Shown here: piece by piece, positions 38,352 through 47,350 of the stretch
Numbering within the stretch: the stretch's first letter is position 1
Layout of the letters: the number at the start of each line of letters is the position of its first letter
NCBI GenBank assembly: GCA_035294725.1
Contig: DATGKK010000084.1
Location: 1-48,949, forward strand
Length of the DNA stretch: 48,949 bases
Source: DATGKK01 sp035294725
Lineage (GTDB): Bacteria > Actinomycetota > Acidimicrobiia > Acidimicrobiales > Bog-793
Reading direction: 5' to 3'
The notes under the pieces: generated by a model
Seen by the model: only the letters and a program-made list of their open reading frames with translations
Told to the model about the DNA's origin: nothing
Database searches by the model: none
Program-made: the position numbers and the translations under genes

Positions 38352-41300
38352 GTGCCCAACGAGCTCTCCTATCTCCGGTTCCCGTCGGTCCGTGGCGACC
38401 TCCTCGCCTTCGTCGCCGATGACGACGTCTTCCTCGCCCCCGCCGCCGGTGGGACGGCGCGGCGGCTCACTGCCGACCACGCCCCGGCGTCGTTCACGCG
38501 GCTCTCCCCCGACGGGTCGCTCGTGGCCTACACGAGCCAGCGCGACGGCCTGCCCGAGGTGCTCGTCGTCGCGACCGACGGCACGGACCTGCGCCGGCTC
38601 ACCTTCCTCGGGGACCGCTTCACGCGCACCATCGGCTGGACCGACGACGGGCGCGTGCTCGCCATCTCGGCGGCCGGCGAGCCCTTCCGGAGCCGGACCT
38701 GGGCGTACGCCCTGCCCGTCGACGGCTCCCCGGGCGAGCGCCTCCCCTACGGCCCGGTCACCTCGGTCGCGCCGGGGCCTCACGGCTCCCTCGTGCTGGG
38801 GGTCAACCAGAGCAGGTCGCGCGGCGCGGCGTGGAAGCGCTACCGCGGGGGGACGGCGGCCGCGCTCTGGATCGACGCCGCCGGCTCTGGCAGCTTCGAG
38901 CCGTTCCTCCGTGAGCTGAACGGGCAGCTCGAGGACCCGGTCTTCGTCGGCGACCGTCTCGTGTTCGTCGCTGACCACGAGGGGGTCGGCAACGTCTACT
39001 CCGTCCTCCCCGACGGCTCGGACCTCCGGCGCCACTCGGACCACGGCGAGTTCTACGCCCGCAGCCTCTCCTCGGACGGCACCACGGTGGTCTACCAGTG
39101 CGCGGGCGAGCTCTACCGTCTCGCCGAGCTCGCTGCCGACTCCGAGCCGCAGCGGATCGAGATCACCCTCGGCTCGCCCCGCACCGGCCGCGTGCGCCGG
39201 GTGCTGAAGGCGGCCGACGTGCTCGGGGAGCACTCACCTGACTGGACCGGCCGGGCGAGCGCCGTCGAGGCGCGCGGCGAGATCCACTGGCTCACGCACC
39301 TGAAGGGTCCGGCGCGCCTCCTCACCGGCGGCGCCGGCGCCCGCGCCCGGCTTCCTCGCGTCGGCGGGCGAGACGAGTCGGCCGTCGCCGTCGCCGTGAC
39401 CGACGCCGAGGGTGACGACGCCATCGAGGTCCTCGCGCTCGGCGCTCCCGGAGCCGGCGCATCGGCACCCCGCCGCCTCGCGAGTGGGCAGCTCGGCCGG
39501 GTGCTCGACCTCGCCGTCTCGCCCGACGGCCGGCTCGTCGCGGCCGCGACCCACGACGGCCGCGTCCTTGTCGTCGAGATCGCCGACGGCTCCGTGCGGG
39601 AGCTCGCCACCTCCGAGCGGGGGGACGCGAGAGGCCTTCGCTTCTCCCCGGACTCGCGCTACCTCGCCTGGTCCCATCCCGGCCCTGAGCCGCTGCGCCA
39701 GATCAAGCTGGCGGAGCTCGCCGAGGGCACCGTGACCGACGTCACGCCGCTGCGCTTCCACGACGAGGATCCGGTGTTCAGCACCGACGGCAAGTACCTC
39801 GCGTTTCTCTCCATGCGCACCTTCGACCCCGTCTACGACGTCCATGTCTTCGACATGTCGTTCGCGGCCGGCGCCCGGCCCTACCTCCTCCCCCTTGCAA
39901 GGACGACGCCGTCGCCCTTCGACGCCGAGCTGGCCGGGCGGCCCCGCGGGAAGGCGGAGCTCGGCAGCGGCGAGGCGGCGGCCGGGAAGGCCGAGAGCGA
40001 GCAGGGTGCTCCGGTCCCGGTCGAGATCGACCTCGAGGGGCTCTCCGAGCGGGTCGTGCCCTTCCCCGTCGCCGCCGGGCGCTGCTCCCGGCTTCGGGCG
40101 GCCGAGGGTGGTTTCTGCTGGCTCTCCGAGCCGCTCGCCGGCGTCCTCGGGGAGGAGCGGGCTGCCCCCGCCGCAGAGCCGTCCCGCCCCCGTCTCGTCC
40201 GCTACGACCTCACGAAGGCGAAGGACCTGGTGCTCGTCGACGCCCTCGACTCCTACGAGATCAGCGGCGACGGGAAGACCATCGTCGTGCGCGACCGGGG
40301 GGCTCTTCGAGTCCTGCCCGCGGACCACAAGGTGGCGGCCGGCGGCGAGGCCGACCCGGCCGAGCTCGTCGAGGTCGACCTCGGCCGGGTGAGGATCGAG
40401 GTCGACCCGCCGGTCGAGTGGGCCCAGATGTTCGACGAGGCCGTGCGGCTCATGCGGGACCACTACTGGATCGCCGACATGGCCGGCGTGGCATGGGAGG
40501 AGGTGGCCGCCCGGTACCGGCCCTGGCTGGACCGCATCGCCACCCGGGACGACCTCTCCGAGCTCCTCTGGGAGGTGCAGGGCGAGCTCGGCTCCTCCCA
40601 CGCCTACGAGATGCCGCCCGAGCGGCCGGTCGAAGCCGAGCGCCGCCTCGGCCTCCTCGGAGCCGAGCTCGTGCGAGACGCCGACGGGATCTGGAGCGTG
40701 GACCGGATCCTGCCCGGCGAGTCGTCGGTCTTCGGTGCCCGCTCGCCGCTGCAGGCTCCCGGGGTCGCCGTGGCGCCCGGTGACGCCATCCTCGCCGTCG
40801 ACGGGCGCCCCGTGGATCCCAACGCCGGCCCGGCGGCCGCCCTCGTCGGCGCGGCCGGCAAGGCGGTCCAGCTCACGGTCCGCGACGCCAGCTCCGGTGA
40901 GGTGCGCGACGTCGTCGTCGAGCCGCTCGGTGACGACCGGGTGCTCCGCTACCAGGACTGGGTGCGGGGCCGGCGGGCCGCCGTGCACGAGGCCACCAAT
41001 GGCCGCGTGGGTTACGTCCACATCCCCGACATGATGGGGAACGGCTGGGCCGAGCTTCACCGCGACCTCCGGGTCGAGGTCGCCCGGGAGGCGCTCCTGG
41101 TCGACGTCCGGGACAACGGCGGCGGCCACGTCTCCGAGCTCGTGCTCGAGAAGCTCGAGCGGACGGTGCACGCCTGGACCGTTGCCCGGCACGTCGGCAC
41201 CGACACCTACCCCCAGCATGCACCCCGCGGGCCGAGGGTCCTTGTCACGAACGAGCAGGCGGGATCGGACGGCGACATCGTGACGGCGGGCTTCCGCCAG

Positions 41301-41639
41301 CGGCGCCTCGGGCCCGTGCTCGGGACCCGGACCTGGGGAGGGGTCATCGGCATCGACGGCCGCTACCAGCTCGTCGACGGAACGACGGTGACCCAGCCCC
41401 GCTACGCCTTCTGGTTCTACGGCCTTGGCTGGGACGTCGAGAACCACGGGGTGGATCCGGACGTCGAGGTCACCTTCCCACCCGAGGCCTGGGGCGCGGG
41501 CCGGGACCCGCAGCTCGAGCGGGGCATCGAGACGGCGCTCGCCCTCCTCGCCGAGCAGCCGGCGGCCACGCCTCCTGACCCGGCGACGAGGCCGAGCCGG
41601 GCCGCCCCTCCGCTGCCGCCCCGGCCCGGCCGGAGCTGA
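38352..41639 (+). CDS. Tricorn-core protease (peptidase family S41)
   Basis: 1095 residues. Tricorn trims oligopeptides, such as those released by proteasomes, in very large assemblies. Roughly residues 1-690 form beta-propeller repeats (FTRLSPDGSLVAYTSQRDG; FSPDSRYLAWSHPG; VFSTDGKYLAFLSMRTFDPVYD). Then come a helical C1 region (MFDEAVRLMRDHYWIADMAG), a PDZ domain (about 765-860) and the S41 catalytic domain. The catalytic set of Thermoplasma tricorn can be placed: Ser749-His750 in GSSHAYEM, nucleophile Ser972 in EQAGSDGDIV and Glu1030 in ENHGVDPDVEV, nearly the same numbering as the archaeal enzyme. No signal peptide is present, so it is cytosolic. It ends 10 bp from the opposing S9 peptidase. 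Confidence 0.93.
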   Translation: MPNELSYLRFPSVRGDLLAFVADDDVFLAPAAGGTARRLTADHAPASFTRLSPDGSLVAYTSQRDGLPEVLVVATDGTDLRRLTFLGDRFTRTIGWTDDGRVLAISAAGEPFRSRTWAYALPVDGSPGERLPYGPVTSVAPGPHGSLVLGVNQSRSRGAAWKRYRGGTAAALWIDAAGSGSFEPFLRELNGQLEDPVFVGDRLVFVADHEGVGNVYSVLPDGSDLRRHSDHGEFYARSLSSDGTTVVYQCAGELYRLAELAADSEPQRIEITLGSPRTGRVRRVLKAADVLGEHSPDWTGRASAVEARGEIHWLTHLKGPARLLTGGAGARARLPRVGGRDESAVAVAVTDAEGDDAIEVLALGAPGAGASAPRRLASGQLGRVLDLAVSPDGRLVAAATHDGRVLVVEIADGSVRELATSERGDARGLRFSPDSRYLAWSHPGPEPLRQIKLAELAEGTVTDVTPLRFHDEDPVFSTDGKYLAFLSMRTFDPVYDVHVFDMSFAAGARPYLLPLARTTPSPFDAELAGRPRGKAELGSGEAAAGKAESEQGAPVPVEIDLEGLSERVVPFPVAAGRCSRLRAAEGGFCWLSEPLAGVLGEERAAPAAEPSRPRLVRYDLTKAKDLVLVDALDSYEISGDGKTIVVRDRGALRVLPADHKVAAGGEADPAELVEVDLGRVRIEVDPPVEWAQMFDEAVRLMRDHYWIADMAGVAWEEVAARYRPWLDRIATRDDLSELLWEVQGELGSSHAYEMPPERPVEAERRLGLLGAELVRDADGIWSVDRILPGESSVFGARSPLQAPGVAVAPGDAILAVDGRPVDPNAGPAAALVGAAGKAVQLTVRDASSGEVRDVVVEPLGDDRVLRYQDWVRGRRAAVHEATNGRVGYVHIPDMMGNGWAELHRDLRVEVAREALLVDVRDNGGGHVSELVLEKLERTVHAWTVARHVGTDTYPQHAPRGPRVLVTNEQAGSDGDIVTAGFRQRRLGPVLGTRTWGGVIGIDGRYQLVDGTTVTQPRYAFWFYGLGWDVENHGVDPDVEVTFPPEAWGAGRDPQLERGIETALALLAEQPAATPPDPATRPSRAAPPLPPRPGRS

Positions 41640-41649
41640 GCCGGCCGGC

Positions 41650-43512
41650 TCAGGCGGGCGAGCGGGCGGCGCCGAGGCCGAGGTGGGCGGCGAGGAACTC
41701 GATCGCGGCCGGATAGGCGATGAGCCGGTTCGCGAGCCTGGCGAGTCCGTGGCCCTCGTCCGCGAAGACCATGAGCTCGTGCGGGACACCGCGGCGCTCG
41801 AGGGAGGCGACGAGCTGGCGCGCCTCTGAGACCGGGACCCGGGGGTCGTTCTCGCCGTGGATGACGAACAGGGGCGCCCGGATGTCGTCGGCGCGCCGGA
41901 GCGGCGATGCCGCCGCGAGGAACTCGCGGTCGTGCTCGAGCGAGCCGTACTCCCGCTCCCGGAAGGCGCGCCGGTAGGCCGAGGTGTTCTCGAGGAAGGT
42001 CACGAGGTCCGAGATCCCGACGATGTCGACGCCCGCCGCCCACAGCTCCGGCTGGAAGGCGACGCCGGCGAGCACCATGTAGCCGCCGTAGGAGCCGCCG
42101 TACAGCGCGGCCCGGTCGGGGTCGAAACCGGCCGAGGCGAGCCAGCCGTGGATGGCGGCAAGGTCGCGCACCGAGTCGAGCCGCTTGGTCGTGTCGTCGA
42201 GGGAGGCATAGCGCTTGCCGTAGCCGGTCGACCCTCGGACGTTCGGCACGACGACGCCGAAGCCCCGGTGGACGAGCGCCTGCACCACGGGGTTGAAGGT
42301 GAGCATGGACTGGCTCTCCGGCCCGCCGTGGACCACGAGGACGACGGGGAGCGGTGCCGCCTCGCCACCGGTCTCTCCCGGGGGCCGGTAGGTGAACAGC
42401 GGGATCTGCTCACCGTCGAAGCTGGTCACCGCCTCGGCGGCCGGCTCCACGAGACCGTCGAGCTCAGGGTCCGGGCCGGGGCTCGAGGTGAGGCGCCGCG
42501 AGGTGTTGAGTGCCCGGTCGACGCGCCAGATGTCGCCGGGGACGACGGGAGAGGTGTAGGTGTAGGTGACGTGCGAGCCGCCGTCGGCGAGGATCGGCGG
42601 CGGCGTGAGGAGGGAGCCCGCGATCACGCCACGGCCGGGAAGGGGCAGGGCGGCAACCTCCTTCAGCTCGGGAGGCTCGCCCGGCGCCTCGCGCACGATC
42701 TCGAACAGCTCGGCCCGCGAGCCACCGCCGGCGTTCGCGATGACGAGGAGCACGCTCCCGTCGGGGCTCGCAACCACGTCGAGGTCCCAGTCGTCCTCGA
42801 CGAGCGTCTCGCTCCGGCCCGAGGCGAGGTCGAGCCAGACGAGCGCCGCGGTGTCCCGCCCGATGTCCGAGCTCACGACGAGCTCGTGCTCGCCGACGAA
42901 GCAGGGGTCGCCGACCCTGGCGGCCTCGTCGGGGTGCGCCAGGGGGCGCAGCAGCTGGCCCGTCTCGAGGTCGGCGAGGACGAGGTCACGGTCGAGTGGC
43001 CGGAGGCCGGGGAGGCCGAAGGCGAGATACCGCCCGTTCGGGGAGTAGCCGCTCGACTCCTCGGCCCAGCCGCCCCCGTCGTAGAGCGTGCGCGAGGTGG
43101 CGGTCTCGAGGTCGAGCAGGCAGACGTCGAAATCCACCTTATTGCGCTCGTTGGAGGCATACGCCAGCTCGCGCCCGTCGGGGCTCACCCCGAGGATCCG
43201 GTGGACGTGGTCGGGAGAGTCCACGAGCGCGCGCAGGCGGCTCCGATCGCCAAGCGGCGGGTCGTCGAGCTCGAGCAGGTAGAGCTGGTGGCGCTCGTCG
43301 CCGCCATGGTCGATCTGCACGACGGCCTGGCGCCGTCCCGGCACGTAGCGGCCGGACACCGGCTCGGCGAAGTCGGTGAGCTGGCGGAGCTCGCCGTCGA
43401 GCTCGTAGAGCTGGTACGTCCCGGTGAGGTCGCTCGCGACGAGGAGGCGGCCGGCGTCGTCCTCGTCGAGTGCGCGGGCAGAGCGGCTCTCGAGGAGTCG
43501 TCGCGGGTCCAT
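41650..43512 (-). CDS. Prolyl-oligopeptidase family (S9) peptidase
   Basis: 620 residues: an N-terminal seven-blade propeller (ILGVSPDGRELAYASNER; SGYSPNGRYLAFGLPG; VVASPDGSVLLVIANAG) and a C-terminal alpha/beta-hydrolase. The triad is Ser474 in YGGSYGGYM, Asp556 in HGENDPRVPVSEA and His588 in FADEGHGL; VVVPNVRGSTGYGK is the usual oxyanion-side segment. It resembles acylaminoacyl- or dipeptidyl-peptidases (S9C-like). There is no signal peptide. The ATG at 43512 has TACGGT 6 nt upstream, predicting a leaderless mRNA. Convergent with tricorn, it may shorten tricorn products, which is inference. Confidence 0.92.
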   Translation of the reverse strand: MDPRRLLESRSARALDEDDAGRLLVASDLTGTYQLYELDGELRQLTDFAEPVSGRYVPGRRQAVVQIDHGGDERHQLYLLELDDPPLGDRSRLRALVDSPDHVHRILGVSPDGRELAYASNERNKVDFDVCLLDLETATSRTLYDGGGWAEESSGYSPNGRYLAFGLPGLRPLDRDLVLADLETGQLLRPLAHPDEAARVGDPCFVGEHELVVSSDIGRDTAALVWLDLASGRSETLVEDDWDLDVVASPDGSVLLVIANAGGGSRAELFEIVREAPGEPPELKEVAALPLPGRGVIAGSLLTPPPILADGGSHVTYTYTSPVVPGDIWRVDRALNTSRRLTSSPGPDPELDGLVEPAAEAVTSFDGEQIPLFTYRPPGETGGEAAPLPVVLVVHGGPESQSMLTFNPVVQALVHRGFGVVVPNVRGSTGYGKRYASLDDTTKRLDSVRDLAAIHGWLASAGFDPDRAALYGGSYGGYMVLAGVAFQPELWAAGVDIVGISDLVTFLENTSAYRRAFREREYGSLEHDREFLAAASPLRRADDIRAPLFVIHGENDPRVPVSEARQLVASLERRGVPHELMVFADEGHGLARLANRLIAYPAAIEFLAAHLGLGAARSPA

Positions 43513-43518
43513 CCCGCC

Positions 43519-43524
43519 ACCGTA
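43519..43524 (-). promoter_or_regulatory. -10 element TACGGT, leaderless S9 peptidase promoter
   Basis: Minus-strand TACGGT ends 6 nt before the ATG at 43512, inside the 19-nt gap to the fucosidase stop. It gives the S9 gene its own start despite the tight spacing. Confidence 0.45.
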
Positions 43525-43531
43525 ACGACCC

Positions 43532-44800
43532 TCAGAGGAGATCGCCGCTCACGGTGAGCTCGATGACGGTCGCGAGCGGGTCGAGAGCGTCGGGAGGGAC
43601 CTCGACGAGCACGTCGCAGAGGGGGTCTGCGCCGTAGAGCAGCCGCTCGACGGCAGAGATGCGGAGGTCGAGGGCGACCGGGCGGCCCTTCGCGCCGAGC
43701 ACGCGGGCAGAGGTGATCCTCCGTCCCCGCACCTCCCGCAGCACGAGAGTGTGCCGGGGCGCCAGCGTGCAGACGAGGTAGTACCGGTCGCCCCGTCGCG
43801 TGGCAGGTCCGTAGTGCTGTCCCGCTCGAAGGCCGGCTCCCGTGGTGCCGTGCACGGCCTCCCCGTGGCCGGCCATCCATGCCGCGAGCTCAATGAGGCG
43901 CTCTTCTTGCCAGGCGGGCAGCGCGCCGTCGCCGAGGGGCGCCACGTTGAGCAGCAGCCGGCCCTCCGCGGCTGCCGCCTCTGCGACGAGCCACACGAGC
44001 TCCGCCGCGCTCTTGCGGCGCCCTCCGTCCTCGAGTGGGCCCCAGGACTCGTCCATCGTCATGCAGGCCTCCCACGGCCCGGCCGGGGGGTCGAGGGGGA
44101 TGACGCCCTCATGCAGCATCGAGCCGTAGCCGCCGATGCCGGGGCAGCGGTCGTTCATGACGATGCCGGGCTGGCGCTCTCGAACGAACGACTCGAGCCC
44201 CGCGGAGTCCCACTCGCCGGCCGTCCGCTCCCAGCCCCCGTCCCACCAGAGGAGGTCGATCCTGCCGTAGCGGGTGAGGAGCTCGTCGAGCTGGCCCCGC
44301 TGGTCCTCGAGAAAGCGCGCCCACGCCTCCGGCGCCGGCCGCGGATAGGAAAGGGCGGAGTAGGGCCTCATGGCGTCGGTGAAGGCCGGGTAGCTCGGGT
44401 GGTGCCAGTCCGGGAGGGAGAAGTAGAAGCCGACGCGGATCGATCGCTCCCGCATCGCCTCGACGTACTCGCCGACGAGGTCGCGCCCCGGCGCCGTTGC
44501 GTGGATCCCGTGGGCGCTGTGGGCGGACGGGAAGAGGGTGAAGCCGTCGTGGTGCTTGGTCGTGAGGACGGCGTAGCTCGCCCCGCAGGCCTCGGCGAGC
44601 TCGGCCCAGCGGCGGGGCGCACCGGGTGGTGGCACCCATCCTGCCGTCAGCCGGTCGTAGTCGGCGACCGTGAGGTCGGCGGCGCCCGGGAGCGCCCCGA
44701 CGCCGCCCACCATCGGCCACGACGGCTCGAGGCGAGCGGCGCTGTAGGGCCCCCAGTGGACGAAGATGCCAAGGCGCGCCGCATCGAACCAGTCGGCCAT
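43532..44800 (-). CDS. Alpha-L-fucosidase (GH29)
   Basis: 422 residues. GH29 enzymes release L-fucose by a retaining mechanism. The family start WFDAARLGIFVHWGPYS, the motif LTTKHHDGFTLFPS, GFYFSLPDWHHP and the nucleophile strand RIDLLWWDGGWE (Asp) are all present, as is the RLLLNVAPLGDGALP segment. A C-terminal beta domain follows. There is no signal peptide, so it would act in the cytoplasm on imported sugars. ATG 44800 is chosen since TACGAT lies 6 nt upstream; the frame is open for 25 more codons to 44875. It is divergent from the D-aminoacylase gene. Confidence 0.9.
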   Translation of the reverse strand: MADWFDAARLGIFVHWGPYSAARLEPSWPMVGGVGALPGAADLTVADYDRLTAGWVPPPGAPRRWAELAEACGASYAVLTTKHHDGFTLFPSAHSAHGIHATAPGRDLVGEYVEAMRERSIRVGFYFSLPDWHHPSYPAFTDAMRPYSALSYPRPAPEAWARFLEDQRGQLDELLTRYGRIDLLWWDGGWERTAGEWDSAGLESFVRERQPGIVMNDRCPGIGGYGSMLHEGVIPLDPPAGPWEACMTMDESWGPLEDGGRRKSAAELVWLVAEAAAAEGRLLLNVAPLGDGALPAWQEERLIELAAWMAGHGEAVHGTTGAGLRAGQHYGPATRRGDRYYLVCTLAPRHTLVLREVRGRRITSARVLGAKGRPVALDLRISAVERLLYGADPLCDVLVEVPPDALDPLATVIELTVSGDLL

Positions 44801-44806
44801 CGCCGC

Positions 44807-44812
44807 ATCGTA
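44807..44812 (-). promoter_or_regulatory. -10 element TACGAT, leaderless fucosidase promoter
   Basis: Minus-strand TACGAT ends 6 nt before the ATG at 44800, which supports that start over the longer frame. Confidence 0.45.
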
Positions 44813-44880
44813 GGGCGTGTGGCCCGCGTCGAGAGGCCGAGCGTGGAAGACTCGCAGCACCGAGCGAAGGAGCACCGAGG

Positions 44881-46581
44881 ATGCATGATCTCGTCATCCG
44901 CAATGCCAACTTGGTCGACGGGAGTGGTGCTCCCGCCCGCCCGGCGGACATCGCCGTCGACGGGCCGGTGGTGAGCGCCATCGCTGCGCCGGGTGGCGAC
45001 GGGGTCGGCGCTGCCCGGCGGGAGATCGACGCCGACGGGCGGCTCGTCGCCCCGGGCTGGGTCGACATCCACACCCACTACGACGGCCAGGCCACCTGGG
45101 ACCCTGAGCTCTCCCCCTCGAGCTGGCACGGCGTGACCACGGTGGTGATGGGCAACTGCGGGGTCGGCTTCGCTCCCGTGCGGCCCGAGGCCACGGACTT
45201 CCTCATCGAGCTCATGGAGGGCGTCGAGGACATCCCCGGCACGGCGCTCCACGAGGGGATCGAGTGGCGCTGGGAGACCTTCGGGGAGTACCTCGACGCC
45301 CTCGACGACATGCCGCGGGTGGTGGACGTTGCCGCCCAGGTGCCGCACGCCGCAGTCCGGGCCTATGTCCTCGGCGAGCGGGCGCACGAGGACGCCACCG
45401 ACGAGGAGATCGCGGAGATGGCCGAGGTCGTGCGGGAGGGCCTTCGCGCCGGCGCGATCGGTCTCTCGACCTCCCGCACGGTGCTCCACCGGTCGGTGCA
45501 CGGGCTCGTGCCCGGCACGAGAGCGCCCGCAGAGGAGCTGCTCCGCCTCGGCGGCCTCCTCGCCGAAGGGCCGGCCCGGGTCTTCGAGGTCGTGACCGAT
45601 CAGCCCGAGCTCCCCGAGGAGCGGGCCTGGATGGTCGAGCTCGCCCGACGTGGCGCCACCCGCGTCACCTACGGCCTCGCCCAGGTCCCCTGGAACCGGA
45701 CCGGCTACCGCGACGCCCTCGCGGACGCCGAACAGCTCGCCCGCGCCGGCGTCGACGTCCGCCCCCAGGTCTCCTGCCGCCCGACCGGCATGCTCTTCGG
45801 CCTCCAGTCCTCGCTCCACCCGTTCATCGCCCACCCGACCTACCGGGCGCTCGCTCGCCTCCCACTGGCCGAGCGGGTGGCCCGCCTTCGCGACGCCGAG
45901 GTACGGGCCCGCCTCCTCGCCGAGGAGCCGGACGTCGCGAGCCCGATCGCGGTGATGCTCATGTCCCGCTTCGACCAGATGTTCCGGCTTGACGACCCGC
46001 CGGAGTACGAGCCGGACCCGGCGACGAGCGTGGCGGCGGTCGCCGCCCGCACCGGCCGCCTCCCAGCCGAGGTGGCGCTCGACTGGATGCTCGACTCCGA
46101 GGGCGAGGCGCTGCTGTTCGCCCCCCTCGCGAGCTACGTCGACGGCAACCTGGACGCGATCTTGGAGATGATGCGCCACCCCCGCTCCGTGCTCGGCTTG
46201 AGTGACGGAGGCGCCCACTGCGGCCTCATCTGCGACGCCAGCATGCCGACCTACCTCCTCACGCATTGGGTGAAGGGCCGCACGCGCGGGGAGCGTCTCG
46301 GCCTCGAGGAGGCGGTCGCCCTGCAGACGAGCCGCACCGCCGAGGCGTTCGGGTTCACCGACCGCGGGAGGATCGAGCCCGGCAAGCGGGCCGACCTCAA
46401 CGTGATCGACCTCGACGGCCTCACCCTTCATGCGCCGGAGATGGCCTGGGACCTGCCGGCCGGCGGGCGGCGCCTCGTCCAGCGCGCCGACGGCTACGAC
46501 TACACGGTCGTCGGGGGCGAGGTCACCTTCGAGTCCGGCCAACCCACGGGCGCCCGCCCGGGCCGGCTCGTGCGCCGCTGA
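44881..46581 (+). CDS. N-acyl-D-amino-acid deacylase (amidohydrolase family)
   Basis: 566 residues of the D-aminoacylase branch of amidohydrolases, which hydrolyse N-acyl-D-amino acids or related amides. The N-terminal beta-sandwich strand (HDLVIRNANLVDGSGAPARP) leads to the metal motif PGWVDIHTHYDGQATWD; VVMGNCGVGFAP holds the metal-bridging Cys typical of this branch. GLSDGGAHCGLICDASMPTY carries the catalytic Asp, and RIEPGKRADLNVIDL closes the sandwich. ATG 44881 has AAGGAG upstream. Similar genes in actinobacteria are often near beta-oxidation genes; the true substrate is unknown. Confidence 0.9.
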   Translation: MHDLVIRNANLVDGSGAPARPADIAVDGPVVSAIAAPGGDGVGAARREIDADGRLVAPGWVDIHTHYDGQATWDPELSPSSWHGVTTVVMGNCGVGFAPVRPEATDFLIELMEGVEDIPGTALHEGIEWRWETFGEYLDALDDMPRVVDVAAQVPHAAVRAYVLGERAHEDATDEEIAEMAEVVREGLRAGAIGLSTSRTVLHRSVHGLVPGTRAPAEELLRLGGLLAEGPARVFEVVTDQPELPEERAWMVELARRGATRVTYGLAQVPWNRTGYRDALADAEQLARAGVDVRPQVSCRPTGMLFGLQSSLHPFIAHPTYRALARLPLAERVARLRDAEVRARLLAEEPDVASPIAVMLMSRFDQMFRLDDPPEYEPDPATSVAAVAARTGRLPAEVALDWMLDSEGEALLFAPLASYVDGNLDAILEMMRHPRSVLGLSDGGAHCGLICDASMPTYLLTHWVKGRTRGERLGLEEAVALQTSRTAEAFGFTDRGRIEPGKRADLNVIDLDGLTLHAPEMAWDLPAGGRRLVQRADGYDYTVVGGEVTFESGQPTGARPGRLVRR

Positions 46582-46597
46582 CGGCGGGCCAACCTCC

Positions 46598-47080
46598 ATG
46601 GCCGCCGTCGAGATCCGTCAGCTCGGCCCCGAGGAGTGGGAGACGTTGCGAGCCGTGCGGCTGCGAGCGCTCGCGGACGCGCCGGAGGCGTTCGGCTCGA
46701 GCCTCGAGCGCGAGCTCGCCTTCGACGAGGCGACGTGGCGGTCGCGGACCGTCACGAGCGCGCAGTTCCTCGCCGTGGCCGGCTCCGAGCCGGCCGGGCT
46801 GGCGGCGGCCCGCAACCCGGCGGGCCCGGCGCGCGAGCTCGTCTCGATGTGGGTCGCCCCTCGGCACCGGCGCCACGGCGTCGGAGCCGCCCTCGTCGCA
46901 CGCGTGGCAGAGCACGTCCGGGGAGAGGGGGCGAGAGAGCTTCGCCTCTGGGTGGTGGTGGGGAACGAGGAGGCGACCGCGTTCTACGGGCGCCTCGGCT
47001 TCGAGGCGACCGGCGAGACCCAGCCGGTCCCCGACGGCTCGGGCCGCTCCGAGATGGAGATGCGGCTCGCCGTGGCGTGA
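46598..47080 (+). CDS. GNAT-family N-acetyltransferase
   Basis: 160 residues. The order is LRAVRLRALADAPEAFGSSLE (N-terminal helices), FLAVAGSEPAGLAAA, then the acetyl-CoA loop VSMWVAPRHRRHGVGAALVARVAEH with R-x-x-G-x-G/A read as RRHGVGAAL, and LWVVVGNEEATAFYGRLGFEATGET. This is a textbook GNAT. ATG 46598 lies 16 nt after the D-aminoacylase stop, so co-transcription is likely. The acceptor substrate is unknown. Confidence 0.9.
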   Translation: MAAVEIRQLGPEEWETLRAVRLRALADAPEAFGSSLERELAFDEATWRSRTVTSAQFLAVAGSEPAGLAAARNPAGPARELVSMWVAPRHRRHGVGAALVARVAEHVRGEGARELRLWVVVGNEEATAFYGRLGFEATGETQPVPDGSGRSEMEMRLAVA

Positions 47081-47350
47081 GGGAGTCGGCCGCCGCGGCC
47101 CACCTTCCGCCGTCGTGGCGATGGGGCTCCGGTCTCGGCAGGCGGGCACGAGGGGCGGACGCCTTCCTGCTCCCGCCTCACTCCCCCGGTGCCCGTCGCC
47201 CGCCTCGGCTGGCGCGGCCCGGTCGAGGAGGAAGGGGCCCGTCTCCCCTCCGATCGGCCGCTGCGGTCGCTCGCACCTCGTCCGTGTGGCACCGGCGCCC
47301 GCCGTCACGACCCGATCAGCGGCCGCGGCGAGCCGGGACCGGAAGGAGCA
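47081..47350. other. 270-nt stretch without a supported gene
   Basis: This lies between convergent GNAT and MOSC genes. The frames that are open here have no family resemblance. No terminator hairpin with a T-tract was noticed. Confidence 0.5.

Noticed and set aside
36801..39233. An 810-codon open frame on the minus strand, and similar long ones at 6739-8583, 3272-4912 and 39234-41789
   Set aside because: All are antisense shadows of well-supported genes with recognisable catalytic motifs.
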